NCBI GenBank assembly: GCA_905221605.1
Contig: CAJNDS010000680.1
Span: 375,204 to 439,203, forward strand
Length of the DNA: 64,000 nt
Source of the DNA: Symbiodinium natans
Lineage: Eukaryota > Sar > Dinophyceae > Suessiales > Symbiodiniaceae
Reading direction: 5' to 3'
Both the position numbers and the translations under genes were made by a program. Position 1 is the first letter of the stretch, and each line of letters starts with the position of its first letter. The notes beneath the pieces are model-generated. The model saw nothing but the letters and a program-made list of their open reading frames with translations, was not told the origin of the DNA and made no database searches. Shown one piece after another: positions 21,829 to 32,516 of the stretch.

Positions 21829-22616
21829 CTTCCTTCCTTCCTTCTTTCCTTCCTTCCCTCCTTCCTTCCTTTCTGCCTTCCTTCCTTTGGTCCTTCTTCC
21901 TTCCTTCCTTCCTTTCTTCCTGTCTTTCTTTCCTTCTTTCCTTCTAAAACCTACAAGAAATAACGCTTTCCTATGAAAATACAGAGGGAATTACGGCTTT
22001 TCGTACGAAAAACCACGAAAATGCATCAAATCCTTTAAAAAATATAGAGGGAATGGTGGTTTTCTTAAGACAAACCAAGAAAATCGACAAAAAAAACCAA
22101 AAATAGGCCCTCCCCTCAAAACGCTTGGAAACTTTACGGGAGTTTAGGGGCCTCGAGAAACTTAGAAACTTTAGGTGAGTTTAAGGGCCTCAGATTGCTC
22201 AGAGACGTTAAGGGAGTTTAGGGGCCTCAAGAAACCGAGAAACTTTAAGAGGGTTCAGGGGCGTGAAAACACTTCGAGACTTTAAGGGAGTTTAGGGGCC
22301 TCAAAACGCTTAGAGACTAGGGGCATCAGGGAACTTAGAAGCTTTACGTGAGTTTATGGGCCTCAAAACACTTATTAGAGACTTCAAGGACGGGCCTCAA
22401 AACGCCTAGAGACTTCAATGAAGTTTAGGAGCTTCAAGAAACTTAGCAACTTTAAGTTAGTTAAGGTGCCTCAGATTGTTCCTTCCTTCCTTCCTTCCTT
22501 CCTTCCTTCCTTCCTTCCTTCCTTCTTGCCCTCCCTCCTTCCTTCCTTCCTTCCTTCCTGCCTTCCGTCCCTCCCTTCCTCCTCCCTTCCCTCTTGTCCT
22601 CCTATCTGAAAAAGGA
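21829..22616. repeat. CT-rich tract, 36-40 bp minisatellite, CT-rich tract
   Basis: (CCTT)n at 21829-21950 and 22478-22610 enclose a degenerate minisatellite (22115-22474). Its units read GAAACTTAGAAACTTTA then GGGAGTTTAGGGGCCTCAA, about ten copies, each with a telomere-like TTTAGGGG core. Confidence 0.85.
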
Positions 22617-22701
22617 AAGTTTTTTTTTGATTGGAGAAAAGTTTTTTTTTGATTGGAAAAAAGTTTTTTCTTGATTGGAAAAAAGTTTTTTTTTGATTGG
22701 C
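22617..22701. repeat. Inverted A-tract module
   Basis: Four units of TTTTTTTTTGATTGGAAAAA, the reverse complement of the module that starts copies A and B. Confidence 0.9.
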
Positions 22702-23651
22702 ATCCCACCAAGAACACCATTAACAAAGTACTTATACTCCATTCATCCATCTTATCTACTCTGAATTTGTAATACCAGATGCTCCTTCTCACTAGCATGT
22801 TCGGACTCTGATTATGTTTCTAGTATCCTCCGGCTTCTTCTATAAACTCGCGATGACCTTAGCTCTTACCCGCCTGCCAGCAAGGCGGAGGCGCGCCTTG
22901 CAACAAGACCCATGTACTGGGTTTAGGGTTTAGGGTTTAGGGTTTCGGGTTTCGGGTTTCGGGTTTCGGGTTTCGGGTTTCGGGCTTAGGGTTTCGGGTT
23001 TAGGGTTTATGTAAGACAGATTTGGGCGGCCTCGGACCATCCTTGGGGCTCCCCTTTGAGATACCCTGCAAAGGGTTTAGGGTTTAGGGCTTAGGGCTTA
23101 GGGTTTAGGGTTTAGGGTTTAACGTTTAGGGCTTCGAGGGTTTGGGGTTTAAGGATGGGGCTTCGGATTTAGGGTTCATGGTTTGGGGTTCTGAAGGCTT
23201 AGGGTTCTCGAGCAACTCTGCTATATTGGGTGTATCGGGGGGAGACCCTACATATTTTTCTGCAGCCCATTTGGTCCATCTTGTCGATATCAGAGTGGAC
23301 CAAGAGTCCGACGACAAAAAAGGACCCGAGTCAGAAGGCCGGACAGTACGAGTCAGAAAACAAGAGTCAGCATGTGTCCGAAAAAAGGAGAAACATCCTG
23401 TGGGCCCCTGTTTTGGGAATACCTACACATGACTTAGGTACATTATTCTTCTTCTTTGGAATCTTTTCGTGGCTCTGCATAACCAAAAAGTCGTTTCTCA
23501 TTTTCGGTACTCCGGTAAACTCCAACGGTGACTCAACTGGCATTTGATCTCTGCATCACAGCTGCAGTTGTTGTCCAAAGTGTGCGCCCTTGCATGTTTC
23601 AAGGCCCGAAACTATGGGCCCATACATTGGGCCCAACTAGCTCTCCATGCC

Positions 23652-23858
23652 TCATGCGGTCCAATCGATGGGACAGCATTCCCACAAACAAGGGCCTTCT
23701 CTTCGGACGAAGGTTTTCTCTCTGAGAAAAGGCTCCAAAGTTTGAAAACCCGATTTTGGCAGATGTACGTCCGGCGGTGTTCGTGGCGGGAACTTGCACG
23801 GCATGTCTTTGTCCACCTGAACCTCAGAATAGGGGCCCACCGCAGTTGCCAACAGCAC
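23652..23858 (-). CDS. Probable exon; strand not certain
   Basis: The minus strand is open for 68 codons (SEVQVDKDMPCKFPPRTPPD, then LPKSGFQTLEPFLREKTFV). The plus strand is also open for 107 codons over 23544-23867 (FLSEKRLQSLKTRFWQMYV). Both look like protein. I favour the minus strand because its neighbours are on it. Family unknown. Confidence 0.4.
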   Translation of the reverse strand: MLLATAVGPYSEVQVDKDMPCKFPPRTPPDVHLPKSGFQTLEPFLREKTFVRREGPCLWECCPIDWTA

Positions 23859-24077
23859 AGAGCTTAGATTTTAGGGCCTAGGGCTGTCCGGGTGTTCGCT
23901 AGGGCGTCTTTTCTTTGGGACTCTGGGCATTTCCGACTCAGGGGATTTGTTTTCAGCCCTAAACCCTAAACCCTAAACCCGAGGTGACTCGCCTCGCTGC
24001 TGAGCTCCCCCAGCTTGACCACGGCGCGCCCCGAGAAGAACGTGGACTCTGGATCGGTCAGCCAACCTGACAGAGTT

Positions 24078-24207
24078 GGGGGTTTAAGGTCTCAGGGGTA
24101 CCTTTTTGGGGTCCTTATGATAAGGGGATCCTACTACTTGGAGGTCTAGGGATCCTGCTACTTGGAGGTCTATCTTGGGGGGGGTCCCCTATTTTCGTAA
24201 ACCCTAC
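24078..24207. repeat. F4 element, its edge on a 5' splice site
   Basis: Ends GGGGGTTTAAGGTCTCAGGG and (inverted) GTAGGGTTTACGAAAATAGG. On the minus strand the element begins exactly at GAAA|GTAGGG, the end of the exon 24208-24289. Confidence 0.7.
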
Positions 24208-24468
24208 TTTCCGTGCTCAGCTCGAGGCACAATTCTGGCAGCACCGTGCAGTACCGGCTCAGGGATTCTGTGAATTTTCCTGGAAGTGCCTGATATGGGG
24301 GTTTCCCCAGAATCGGGGTACCCCTTTGTTCCCAGAATAAGGATTCTCGTATTTGGGGGAGGGGGGAGGGGGGTAGTATCTTAGGGGGACTTACAAAAGG
24401 ACTCCGGTGCGAGCTTGCACCTTGAAATCGCCGCTTGCCCACTACCATCCGCTCTGTCGCCACGGAGC
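24208..24468 (-). CDS. Two exons joined across an F4 intron
   Basis: Exon 24395-24468 (after GTTGCATCCAG: SVATERMVVGKRRFQGASSH, RSPF) ends in phase 0 at CCTTTT|GTAAGT. Exon 24208-24289 starts in phase 0 after CCCATATCAG (ALPGKFTESLSRYCTVLPEL, CLELSTE) and ends in phase 1 at A|GTAGGG. The 105-bp intron 24290-24394 is an F4 copy. The next intron also starts with an F4 copy. Family unknown. Confidence 0.65.
24290..24394. repeat. F4 element as an entire intron (proposed)
   Basis: Minus strand GTAAGTCCCCCTAAGATA ... GGGGTACC ... GGGGAAACCCCCATATCAG. Frame is kept on both sides in phase 0. Confidence 0.6.
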
Positions 24469-24569
24469 CTGGATGCAACACAAGTCATTGCTTCTAACAA
24501 TGTAGAATATTGTAAAATAAAGTATAAAACAATGCTAACGTATAGTCATATATAATAGCAGCTGCTAGC

Positions 24570-24718
24570 CTAGCCGGCATCATCATCTGGCATGCATCGG
24601 TGAACTGCAACCGGCCTGGCCACAGCGTCAGGACCTTGAGGCAACAGTCGGATGAGACTGGACAAACCAAGCCAATGGCGAATCTCAGCCAAGAGACGCT
24701 GATGGAGCAATGTTGAAG
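24570..24718 (-). CDS. Probable exon, helical Leu-rich
   Basis: Starts after CGGCTGCCAG and ends in TAG: STLLHQRLLAEIRHWLGLSS, LIRLLPQGPDAVARPV, then HRCMPDDDAG. The end may be a true C-terminus. Not recognised. Confidence 0.55.
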
Positions 24719-24757
24719 CTGGCAGCCGAGAGCCAGGACCATTCGGTCATAAGCAGC

Positions 24758-24967
24758 CTAGCGCCATAACGGCCATGACCAGCAAAGGTCGATACGCAAA
24801 GAAGAAAATTGCAACCTTGATCTCTGCAACGAGCCTTGTTCACGTGGTATGCCACAGGGAAGACCTAGAGAAACAGTCGCCGCCGAGAGGGCATTCGCAC
24901 TCACGGGCACATGTTGGCAAGCAAGATGTTGTAGCTCATTCCACCTGAGTGTTCCCTTGCGACCCAC
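24758..24967 (-). CDS. Probable exon upstream of 24570-24718
   Basis: Reads GRKGTLRWNELQHLACQHVP, where CATGTGCCC|GTGAGT gives a canonical 5' splice site; beyond it the frame stays open (ANALSAATVSLGL). Confidence 0.4.
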   Translation of the reverse strand: MGRKGTLRWNELQHLACQHVPVSANALSAATVSLGLPCGIPREQGSLQRSRLQFSSLRIDLCWSWPLWR

Positions 24968-25592
24968 CAGAACTCACCTCAGATGTGAACAAAGAGTCCC
25001 TTGAGGGATTGCTACCAGGTACCACAGGACATGGTAGGAAGTTTGATTTGCTGAAGATTTAAGCACCACATGCACTTTGCATCAGTTAAATTGGGAAATC
25101 GTCAAGCCAAAGTCAGAAACAAGCAGAACCGAGGCCAAACTTAGAAAACAATACCCAAAACCACAAGAAAGAAAAAAGACAAGAAAAACACTGAAAAGAA
25201 AATAACAAAAACTGTCGGACGATTAGCACAAGGTTCAAGAAAAAAAAAAGTCGTGTGCTGTGCTATGTGTGAGAGAGCCCGGCTGCTGGGAATCCTCCTG
25301 TAAAGCCTGCGAGATATGATCAAGATCAGGCTTAAATGGGCTCAAAGTCTCCATTGTAAACCCTCAACCCTCAACCCTGTAAGTCACAGTGGTTCTTGTG
25401 GGATATTCAAAGTGCAACTCGGACCACCGCCAGAAGTTCTCCAAATCTGCCAAGCGACATTGACAACACACCCGCTCGCCTTGCTTAAGAGATCTCGGCA
25501 CAACCTTAGTGGAAACTGGAAGCTACTAAGTTGCAAGAGCAGGGAAACTCAGACAGGAATGCTAGACAGACACCAAGTCATCTCAGGGTCCT

Positions 25593-26852
25593 TCAACGTC
25601 AGCACCACGTGGTTGCGGGCTCCGATGCAGAACTGCTCGTCCAGAAGCCTCTCATTCTCACACACTGCCCGGCCGTTTCTGCCAGTGCATCCGACAACAA
25701 ACCTGCACGGCTGCTGCCACACGGGGGCCCCAAAGAAGAGCGTGTCAGGCTTTGGCATGAGAAAAGCATTGTTCACCTCCCATCGCAAGGACAGCATCCC
25801 CTCGTCCGATTCTGAACTCTAAATTTTGCTCCTGGGGCAGCCGCCAGCAAGTCAAGGTGACCGTGCAGAGCTGACAGGAGTTGTGTAAACCTGAAAGCAA
25901 AAGCAAGATGACAACATCTATAGCTGGCTCCTCTCAGGTAATGAGCCCTTGCTGTGTTGGCGCTACGTGAGGGTGCTCGGTATGAGTCGACAGTGGCACT
26001 CAATGAGTTTGAAGGTACATTTGGGTGTCGGGACTTGCTTTGGCCCTCGAAGCATGTGAACTGATGTGAAATGCACCTGTCTGAATCCAAGGGGCTTCTT
26101 CGACTCGTCATCCAACGTGTGGTCGACGTAAGCTGCTATACCTGACAGCTGTGCAACAGCCCGCGTCCTGCCAAATCGGCGATAAAAAAAAAAGATCATA
26201 GTCCAGACCCAAAGTTAACTTGGGGAAGTCATGCTGACTGCTGTGCTTTCTTTGACCCGTGACTGTACCTTCGTGCAGAAGAATTAGGCGGTGCAGCACG
26301 GCGACGCTGACTTTCGATATCTATGAATCTCTATGTATGCATACTGTTTATATACTACATGCGTGTCACAACCAGAGCTGCCTGCACCACCTCGCCGCGA
26401 GGCTTCCTTGGCCGTGGCGTCCACAGATCCTGCCAGCAGGACCTGCCGCTCAAATAACACCAAGACTTTCGCTCCAAGGTTTGGTTCGGCCATGGGAAAG
26501 AGCCATGAGGTCTGCCTCGGTTTGCTGCGTGGAGGTTGACCGTCCCGTGACATAGACAATGCAGCCTCCAAACCAGAACTTCACTGCTGGTCTTTCTGAC
26601 TGAGTGATTGAGGCCCCCTAAACCCTAAACCCTAACCCCTAAACCCTAAACCCTAAACCCTCAACCCTAAACCCTAAACCCTAAACCCTAAACGCTAGAC
26701 CCTAAACCCTAAACCCTAAACCCTAAATAATAATTAACCCTAAACCCGAAACCTCTTTCAACGTCGAATTTGGGCCTGCTGCAGCAAGCTCCAGGGCAAT
26801 GCCGCGGCCAAGACCGCGACTTCCACCCGTCACGACGCAAACGGAGCCGTGC
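25593..26852 (-). CDS. Short-chain dehydrogenase/reductase (DHRS1-like)
   Basis: Six exons can be joined in phase. 26776-26852: HGSVCVVTGGSRGLGRGIAL, the Rossmann TGxxxGxG nucleotide-binding motif. 26516-26565: CIVYVTGRSTSTQQTE, strand 2. 26382-26442: VLLAGSVDATAKEASRRGGA. 26077-26141: IAAYVDHTLDDESKK. 25703-25776: VNNAFLMPKPDTLFFGAPVW, with the NNA motif of the family. About 25593-25648: LLDEQFCIGARNHV. Family order and spacing match SDR proteins of the DHRS1 type, which reduce carbonyl groups with NAD(P)H. The catalytic Tyr-x-x-x-Lys exon and the first exon were not found. The introns at 26566-26775 and 26443-26515 start with GC, and the 26566-26775 intron carries an ITR array. The intron at 25649-25702 is only 54 bp. 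The border after DESKK is uncertain. Confidence 0.85.
26607..26751. repeat. ITR array inside the dehydrogenase intron
   Basis: CCCTAAA units on the plus strand (TTTAGGG in the sense strand of the gene), lying in the intron that splits the Ala-Gly joint after the Rossmann motif. Confidence 0.9.
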
Positions 26853-26926
26853 CTGCAGTGACACCCTGCCCTTCAGGGGCGGTTTAGGGTTTAGGGTTCA
26901 GGGTTTAGGGTTTAGGGCTTACTTTG

Positions 26927-26997
26927 GGATGGTCCCCCTAGTTCCCTCTTATACGAACAGTCCTGAGTAGGGATTATAATAGGGGGCCTTGCTGTTT
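26927..26997. repeat. F2 element, diverged copy
   Basis: TTGGGATGGTCCCCCTAG followed by ACGAACAGTCCTGAGTAGGG, matching the F2 left half; the right end is eroded. Confidence 0.55.
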
Positions 26998-27159
26998 CAA
27001 CTCTCCACATGAACCTCGACAACGATCGATCTGCTTCAGACATCTGACCCTCATATCTCGTATCTCGTACCTTCCTGGCGAAGTCCGCAGAAGAGATCCC
27101 CATGGCGAAAAGACGTCGGAATTGTGGCGTTTTGTAAGGCAAGGGAAAGCCTAGCTGAG

Positions 27160-28290
27160 ATTAAACCCCACAACCCTAAACCCGTCTAAACCGCAAACCC
27201 TGAACAAGAAACCCAAAACCCTAAACCCTAAACCCCAAATCCTAAACCCTAAACCCTGAACCAAACCCTATACCCTATACCCTGAACCCATCTCAACCCT
27301 AAACCCTGCCTATTCCCCAAACCCGAGTTTTGCGGGAAAGCGGCAGAGTGTAAGACGGTACGCTTCCCATGAGTGGCACCTCGGGCTTGGTCTAATGACC
27401 CGGCATGAATCGGGCTTAGGAGCTTTTAGGGTTTAGGGTTTTTAAGGGATTGCCTACTTTAAGCTCAGGGTTTAGGGTTTAGGGTTTAGGACTTAGGGTT
27501 TACCTACTTCAATTTGAGGGTTTAGGGTTTCGAAGGGTTAAGGGCTTAGGGTTTTTAAGGGATTAACTACCTACTTTAAACTAAGGGCTTAGGGTTTCTA
27601 AGGGATAAGGGTTGAAGGGTTCCTAAGTTTAACACTGCCGCGTTAGGGTTTACCTAGTTTACATTAGGACTTAGGGTTTCGAAGGTTTACGGGTTTCAGG
27701 GTTTTCTGCTAAGCGTTTGCCCTTTTGAGGCTTCAGGTTTTTTTGGGGTTGATCTGTTGAAGTCGCACTCAACTCTTGGCTGGGGGTGGTGCCAGATGCG
27801 GAGTGGTGGGCGTCGCACATGCTGCGCGAGGGCCTGCCAACGAATTCCGAATGCGGCTCTCGAAATATTGGACCCTTCTCTAAAGACTAGAAGTGGTAAT
27901 AAGGACTAATGTAAAAAGGGCTTTGAACAAACCCTAAACCCTAAAACCTAAACCCTAAACCCTAATCCCCCTAAACCCTAACCCTAAACCCAAAACCCAA
28001 ACCCTAAACCCAAACCCTAAACCCAAACCCTAAACCCTAAACCATGTTCAGAAAAAAAATGCGAAGGCGCTGCGGCCTGGGTAAAAGCCATCGCGGGGCA
28101 CGCTCCGGCCGATGGTCGACGACGGGAGCATGGGCCATAGCGAATGCCAGGGAAGGGAAAGTAAACCCCAAGCCCTAACTTCCTTACCCATCACGAAGCC
28201 CATACAAGCTAAACAGTTGCTTGGGTTTAGGGTTTAGGGTTTAGGGTTTAGGGTTTAGGGTTTAGGGCTTGGGGTTTAGGGTTTAGGGTT
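27160..28290. other. ITR-rich stretch
   Basis: Degenerate CCCTAAA (27165-27320, 27925-28045) and TTTAGGG arrays, a 60-bp degenerate repeat with ACCTACTT at 27425-27680, and TTTAGGG at 28205-28298. The spacers at 27750-27890 and 28050-28200 may hold exons that I cannot assign. Confidence 0.7.
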
Positions 28291-28299
28291 TAGGGTTAC

Positions 28300-28500
28300 A
28301 AATTCAAGTTCATCCATGGACTCCATAAGGATTCCTGCCAACGTTGCTTGGAGCCAGGGGCTGTTAAGACTTTCCAGGTGAGCCTCTGCCCAACCTTGCA
28401 CGTTATGATGCTGCGCACTGGACGGCCTAGCCCAGATCATGTATGCTGCTAGGGATTCGTGTGCGTTGTTGCCACTCATGCTTGGGTATGATAAAATAAG
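28300..28500 (-). CDS. 67-codon exon running into an ITR intron
   Basis: Starts in phase 0 after CCGTCTCATGTCTCAG and ends in phase 0 at GAATTT|GTAACCC, where the ITR array (CCCTAAA in the sense strand) begins. Reads LILSYPSMSGNNAHESLAAY, MIWARPSSAQHHNVQGW, then SPWLQATLAGILMESMDEL. Well-balanced soluble protein; family unknown. Confidence 0.65.
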
Positions 28501-28609
28501 CTGAGACATGAGACGGAAAGTGCCAACTTTCCACGCTTGTGACCAGAGCCAGCGCCAGGCTCTGCAGTGGAACAATGTCAGCCCATCAGATAGCAGGAGG
28601 ACAACGTAA

Positions 28610-28861
28610 CTACATGGGATACGCATCCAAAGCAAAACAACAACTGCATCCGGCAATAACATAAACGTCGCCTTGCATGTTCAGAATGCGTGCTGTTTTG
28701 CGCCCACATAACCCGCTGTCAGTAGCATCCGGCGACATCTGGTCAAGTTTTCTGGGCCTCACAATTGCTGGGCAAGGGAATGGTGCATGTGCGTCTGCCC
28801 GTGAAAGCAAGTGTGTTGCCTGCAGGTTCTGTGGCCATGCGCTGTAGATGCGGATGAGCAA
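28610..28861 (-). CDS. Probable exon with ATG, 83 codons
   Basis: Opens MLIRIYSAWPQNLQATHLLS and continues FPCPAIVRPRKLDQMS. A GC-type 5' splice site (ATGCAAG|GCGACG) is possible before the hydrophobic Cys-rich end, which would then be intron. Lies just upstream of the exon 28300-28500. Confidence 0.45.
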   Translation of the reverse strand: MLIRIYSAWPQNLQATHLLSRADAHAPFPCPAIVRPRKLDQMSPDATDSGLCGRKTARILNMQGDVYVIAGCSCCFALDAYPM

Positions 28862-29084
28862 GATGCCAATATGCCAGGAGAAGGTCCCACGCGCACCGAC
28901 CTGGCACCACCAGATACTAGCCAGGGTTTACAGCGAGATTCGCACTATGACAGAATAGAACAGGAATTGGGTTCAATAGAACAGACTGAAATCATACCTA
29001 ATATGATATATATATATGTACTATATTACACTATTTTATAAAATATTATATTATATTATATCATATGATATTATATTGTAGTAT

Positions 29085-29730
29085 ATCCGCCGAGGCCTCG
29101 GGCCGGAGGTGTATAGGTTGTCAGAACAGGCACCCCCCTCCAAATCCTCCCCCCTTCTTCGGACCCTTTTTTTGCCTCAAAGGGGTACCCCCCCTAGGAA
29201 ACCGGGGTCCGCAAGCGGACGGTTCGCCAGGACCAGAGGCAGTTGAAGCCCTCCCACAGCAGCCCCCCCCCCCTTCCCCCCCCCCCCACCCCCTACCCCC
29301 CACAGCCTTTTCTCCGCCCAAAGCCAAGGCAGAATATTGGTGTCGAGTCTCAACTGGTGTGAGGGCCGGGGATGCAGTACACGAGCCGAAGAGTCTAAGC
29401 TTGAACCTAAACCCTTAAAGCCCCCCCTCCCCTTTCCTCCCCTTCCCCGCCCACCCCCCTACCCCCCTCCTACGATCAATCCAAGCCGAACCGTCTCTTG
29501 AACCCTAAACCCAAAAAACCCCCTAAACCCCAAAGCGTGAACCTTGAGCCCTAAGCCCTCAATCCTAAACTAACCCTCAACCCTAAACCCCAAACCATAA
29601 ACCATAAACCCGGAACCCTAAACCCTAAACCCAACCCTTATTGCTTGGGGTCCAGCGACTTGGGCGCTGCGGAATCACCATGCTCACGCGGATGCGCTGG
29701 GCCGGGCCGAGGCGGGTCGCGTAGCGTTAA
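29085..29730. repeat. Duplicated cassette, copy 1
   Basis: Starts CCGCCGAGGCCTCGGG and ends CGGGTCGCGTAGCGTTAA. Its outer 80-130 bp are almost identical to 58379-58913, while the middle (poly-C runs, ITR fragments) has diverged. On the minus strand the outer parts read like exon pieces (HPREHGDSAAPKSLDPKQ and GGACSDNL). It is embedded in simple repeats on both sides. Confidence 0.8.
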
Positions 29731-29829
29731 CATTACATTACATTACATTACATTACATTACATTACATTACATTACATTACATTACATTACATTACATTA
29801 CATTACATTACATTACATTACATTACATT
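29731..29829 (+). repeat. (CATTA)20 microsatellite
   Basis: Perfect pentamer array starting directly at the cassette end GCGTTAA, followed by an AT-rich tract to about 29990. Confidence 0.97.
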
Positions 29830-29989
29830 ATTTTATATTCGTATGTATGAAATTATATTGAATTATTTGATACTATATATGTATGTACACATATATATAT
29901 ATATGTACACATATATATATATATATATACATGCATATATACATTTACATATACATGTATATGTATATATATATATAATGTAAGATAAT

Positions 29990-31240
29990 CTAAGCTGCTA
30001 CATAATCTAAGCTGCTTGTGAGAAGTGCTTGCTTATTTTTTCTTGTGCCGCCTGGTCGTGCATCCTTGGGAGACGTCCGCTTGCTCATTTGACTTTGGTT
30101 GTCCTCTGACTCATTCGTCAGGGACAGGCAAGATTCACTCGTGAGGGTTTAGGGTTTAGGGTTTAGGGTTTAGGGTTTAGGGTTTAGGGTTTAGGGTTTA
30201 GGGTTTAGGGTTCAGGGTTCAGGGTTTCGGGTTCAGGGTTCAGGGTTTAGGGTTTAGGGATGAGCCCGTCCTCGAGATTTTCTATCTTGGAGCTCAGCCT
30301 TGCAGATGGCGAGACACGTCCCAGGCCTTGTGATGCTGCTGTGCTTAGTTAATACTTAGTTAAAGGGGATGAGGGTTTAGGGTTTAGGGTTTAGGGTTTA
30401 GGGTTTCGGGTACTTGATTCAGCGGGAGGAAATGAACCCTGAATTTGAACCCTAAATTTGGGGTCATGTACCTGACTACTACCATTCCTACTTAGGCGTG
30501 TGAATCCTAGTAGGGTTCATCTAGTCCCCAAGGTTAGTTAAGGGGCAGGAGGGATCTCTGCATGATCCACTCCTCCACTCCCCAGTTATGAGGCACCAGC
30601 ACGTTGAGATGCTGAAGATCTGGGACTTGGGTTCTCCAGATTGTGGCCCCTTGTTTGGGGTACCCCAAAGATTCGGGACCGCCTTATTCTAGCAACCCCA
30701 AAAAAAAGGGACCACGACTTAGAGAAGCGAGCACTTGAGGCCGCCACATGACCCATGCCGATATCAAAGTGATGCGCCTCGCCGAGGTGTACAAAGAAGG
30801 AGTGGGCCTTGGATTCTCAGCGGTTGCCATCTGCACCATCAAGCCCCAAACCCTGTATTCCTAAACCCTGAACCCTAAACCCTAAAAACTACACCCCAAA
30901 CCCCAAACCCCAAACCCTAAGTCCTAAATTGTTCTCCGAGGGGCCGCGCGCAGCCCCAGCGTGGCACTGACGCTGCGGTCGTCGGCCGCTTGCCGCAGGA
31001 AGTCGTGCCCTGCAGGTCTCTGAACTGCTGAAGGGCTTTCGGCTTAATGAGCTTCGGTTTAGGGGGTTAGGGGTTTAGGGGTTAAGGGTTTAGGGCTTTA
31101 GGGTTTAAGGATTTGGGGGCTGAAGGGCTATAGGTTTCGGAAGTGTCGTTTTAGTTTTTTGTTTTCGCTGTGGCTGTTGTGTACTTTTACTGCCTCGCCA
31201 CGAAGCCTCCGAGGCTCCAAGTTTAGGGTTTAGGGTTTGG
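29990..31240. other. ITR arrays and spacers, no exon called
   Basis: TTTAGGG arrays at 30145-30260 and 30370-30410, degenerate CCCTAAA at 30860-30930, and GC-rich spacers at 30270-30350 and 30935-31030 without a frame I trust. Confidence 0.6.
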
Positions 31241-31243
31241 GGT

Positions 31244-31501
31244 TTAGGACATGTTGATAGCCGAACGATCTTTGGTGCCATTTAGGTTTCCAGGCACTCG
31301 CTCCTTCGGGCTCGCGTTTAACCTCAGCTCCTCGCAAGCAGCACTGAACCTCTGAGCTTCTAAGCCTCTAAACTGACGCGAAAGACGCGTTTTGGCACCC
31401 TGGGCATCAGAGGCAGAACAGAGCAGAGAGAGAAAAGGACAAAGGGTGCACATTTTGAACTGGACTACCACAGAGCTGCTGTCCGGAGGCAGTTGAGCCA
31501 T
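31244..31501 (-). CDS. Hypothetical protein, 85 codons with ATG
   Basis: ATG at 31501, then MAQLPPDSSSVVVQFKMCTL, a hydrophobic patch, and a charged half (LEAQRFSAACEELRL). The stop is TCC TAA ACC, supplied by the first CCCTAAA-type unit of the next repeat, so the frame may really continue through a splice site. Confidence 0.45.
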   Translation of the reverse strand: MAQLPPDSSSVVVQFKMCTLCPFLSLLCSASDAQGAKTRLSRQFRGLEAQRFSAACEELRLNASPKERVPGNLNGTKDRSAINMS

Positions 31502-32173
31502 GATTTAATGCGACAGTTGCCGAACTTCGACACAAGGCAACGGCACATCGCACTGAGTCAGGTACCGTGCAAACACACCTCCTTGAATCGCGGGCAGATG
31601 TAGTGTACACCTGGTGATGGATCTGCATGCAGCAAGGCCCTCCTACCAGCCATGCATACGCCTAACATGATCCTGCGAGCGGACCTTCTCAAGAACCCTG
31701 TCCTGACAGAGAAAGCCAATACCCAGCACTCATAAATCCAAACTAGATCGTGAATGTGCCCGACGCGTTCTCCGGTCCCTTCTCTGAAGTATGATTTTCT
31801 TAGGGTCCCTATTGTCAGGCGGCCCCTCTTTTTTAGGGTACCCACAAAAGAAAGACCATAGTTTCGAGAACTGAGCACATGGCTTGCAATTCCTCAAGAT
31901 GCCGCATGTGCCCTGCATCCAAGGGGCTGATGGCATCGCTGCGGAAGTGGCTCAATGCTTCACCTCGTGCATCTAGCAAACGTTTGACAGGAACCTATAG
32001 GGATAGGGAACCTTATGGGAAGCTTAGGGAGCCTTAGGGAGTAGTGTGTATTGGGGAACCTTGGGTTGCATCACATACCCACCTTGAACCCCCCTCCCTC
32101 AAGGACCCTACAACTCCTTCTTGCGCATGGCCTGCCAACGCACGCCGTGCTGCCCAGCGCGGGTTGGGCTCAC

Positions 32174-32268
32174 CGGCTCGGCAGGTGCGCTCATCCAGGA
32201 TGAAGAGCGCGTGGACCTCAGAGGGTGCGGCTTGGCCCTGATTTGGCGCTAATACCCGGTGCAGGGCT
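32174..32268 (-). CDS. 95-bp exon with canonical borders
   Basis: From CACACCCCACAG to GAGCCG|GTGAGC. Reads ALHRVLAPNQGQAAPSEVHA and LFILDERTCRA. Part of the minus-strand gene that includes 32517-32819. Confidence 0.5.
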
Positions 32269-32516
32269 CTGTGGGGTGTGATGCATGATCAATGGTTGCC
32301 CTTTCTGAGGCCCTGGCTTGGAATCTCATCATCTCCAACCATTGCACGACATGCCTCCCCGTTCACAAAGCAGCACTGCGCTTCTGCTTTAGCTGGGCGT
32401 TGCTCATTGCAATTTCGTCAGCCCGTTTGCCACATCACGGTTCTTGCAGCGAGCCCTGAGTCTGGCGCCTGGCGGGTAAAGCCCCCAGACTCCAACCACC
32501 CAAGGTCATCGGCGAC

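Noticed and set aside
26459-26571. QQTEADLMALSHG resembles the RNase H motif of Copia retrotransposons
   Set aside because: The same bases fit better as the strand-2 exon of the dehydrogenase (VYVTGRS), and no other Copia motif is near.
29121-29327. Gly-rich frame on the minus strand in the cassette
   Set aside because: Driven by the C homopolymers of the plus strand; the conserved cassette edges are in another frame.
31558-31878. 106-codon minus-strand frame
   Set aside because: Its first third is F4-like repeat (GGTACCC ... AGGGACCC), so the frame is composite; the rest might still contain an exon.
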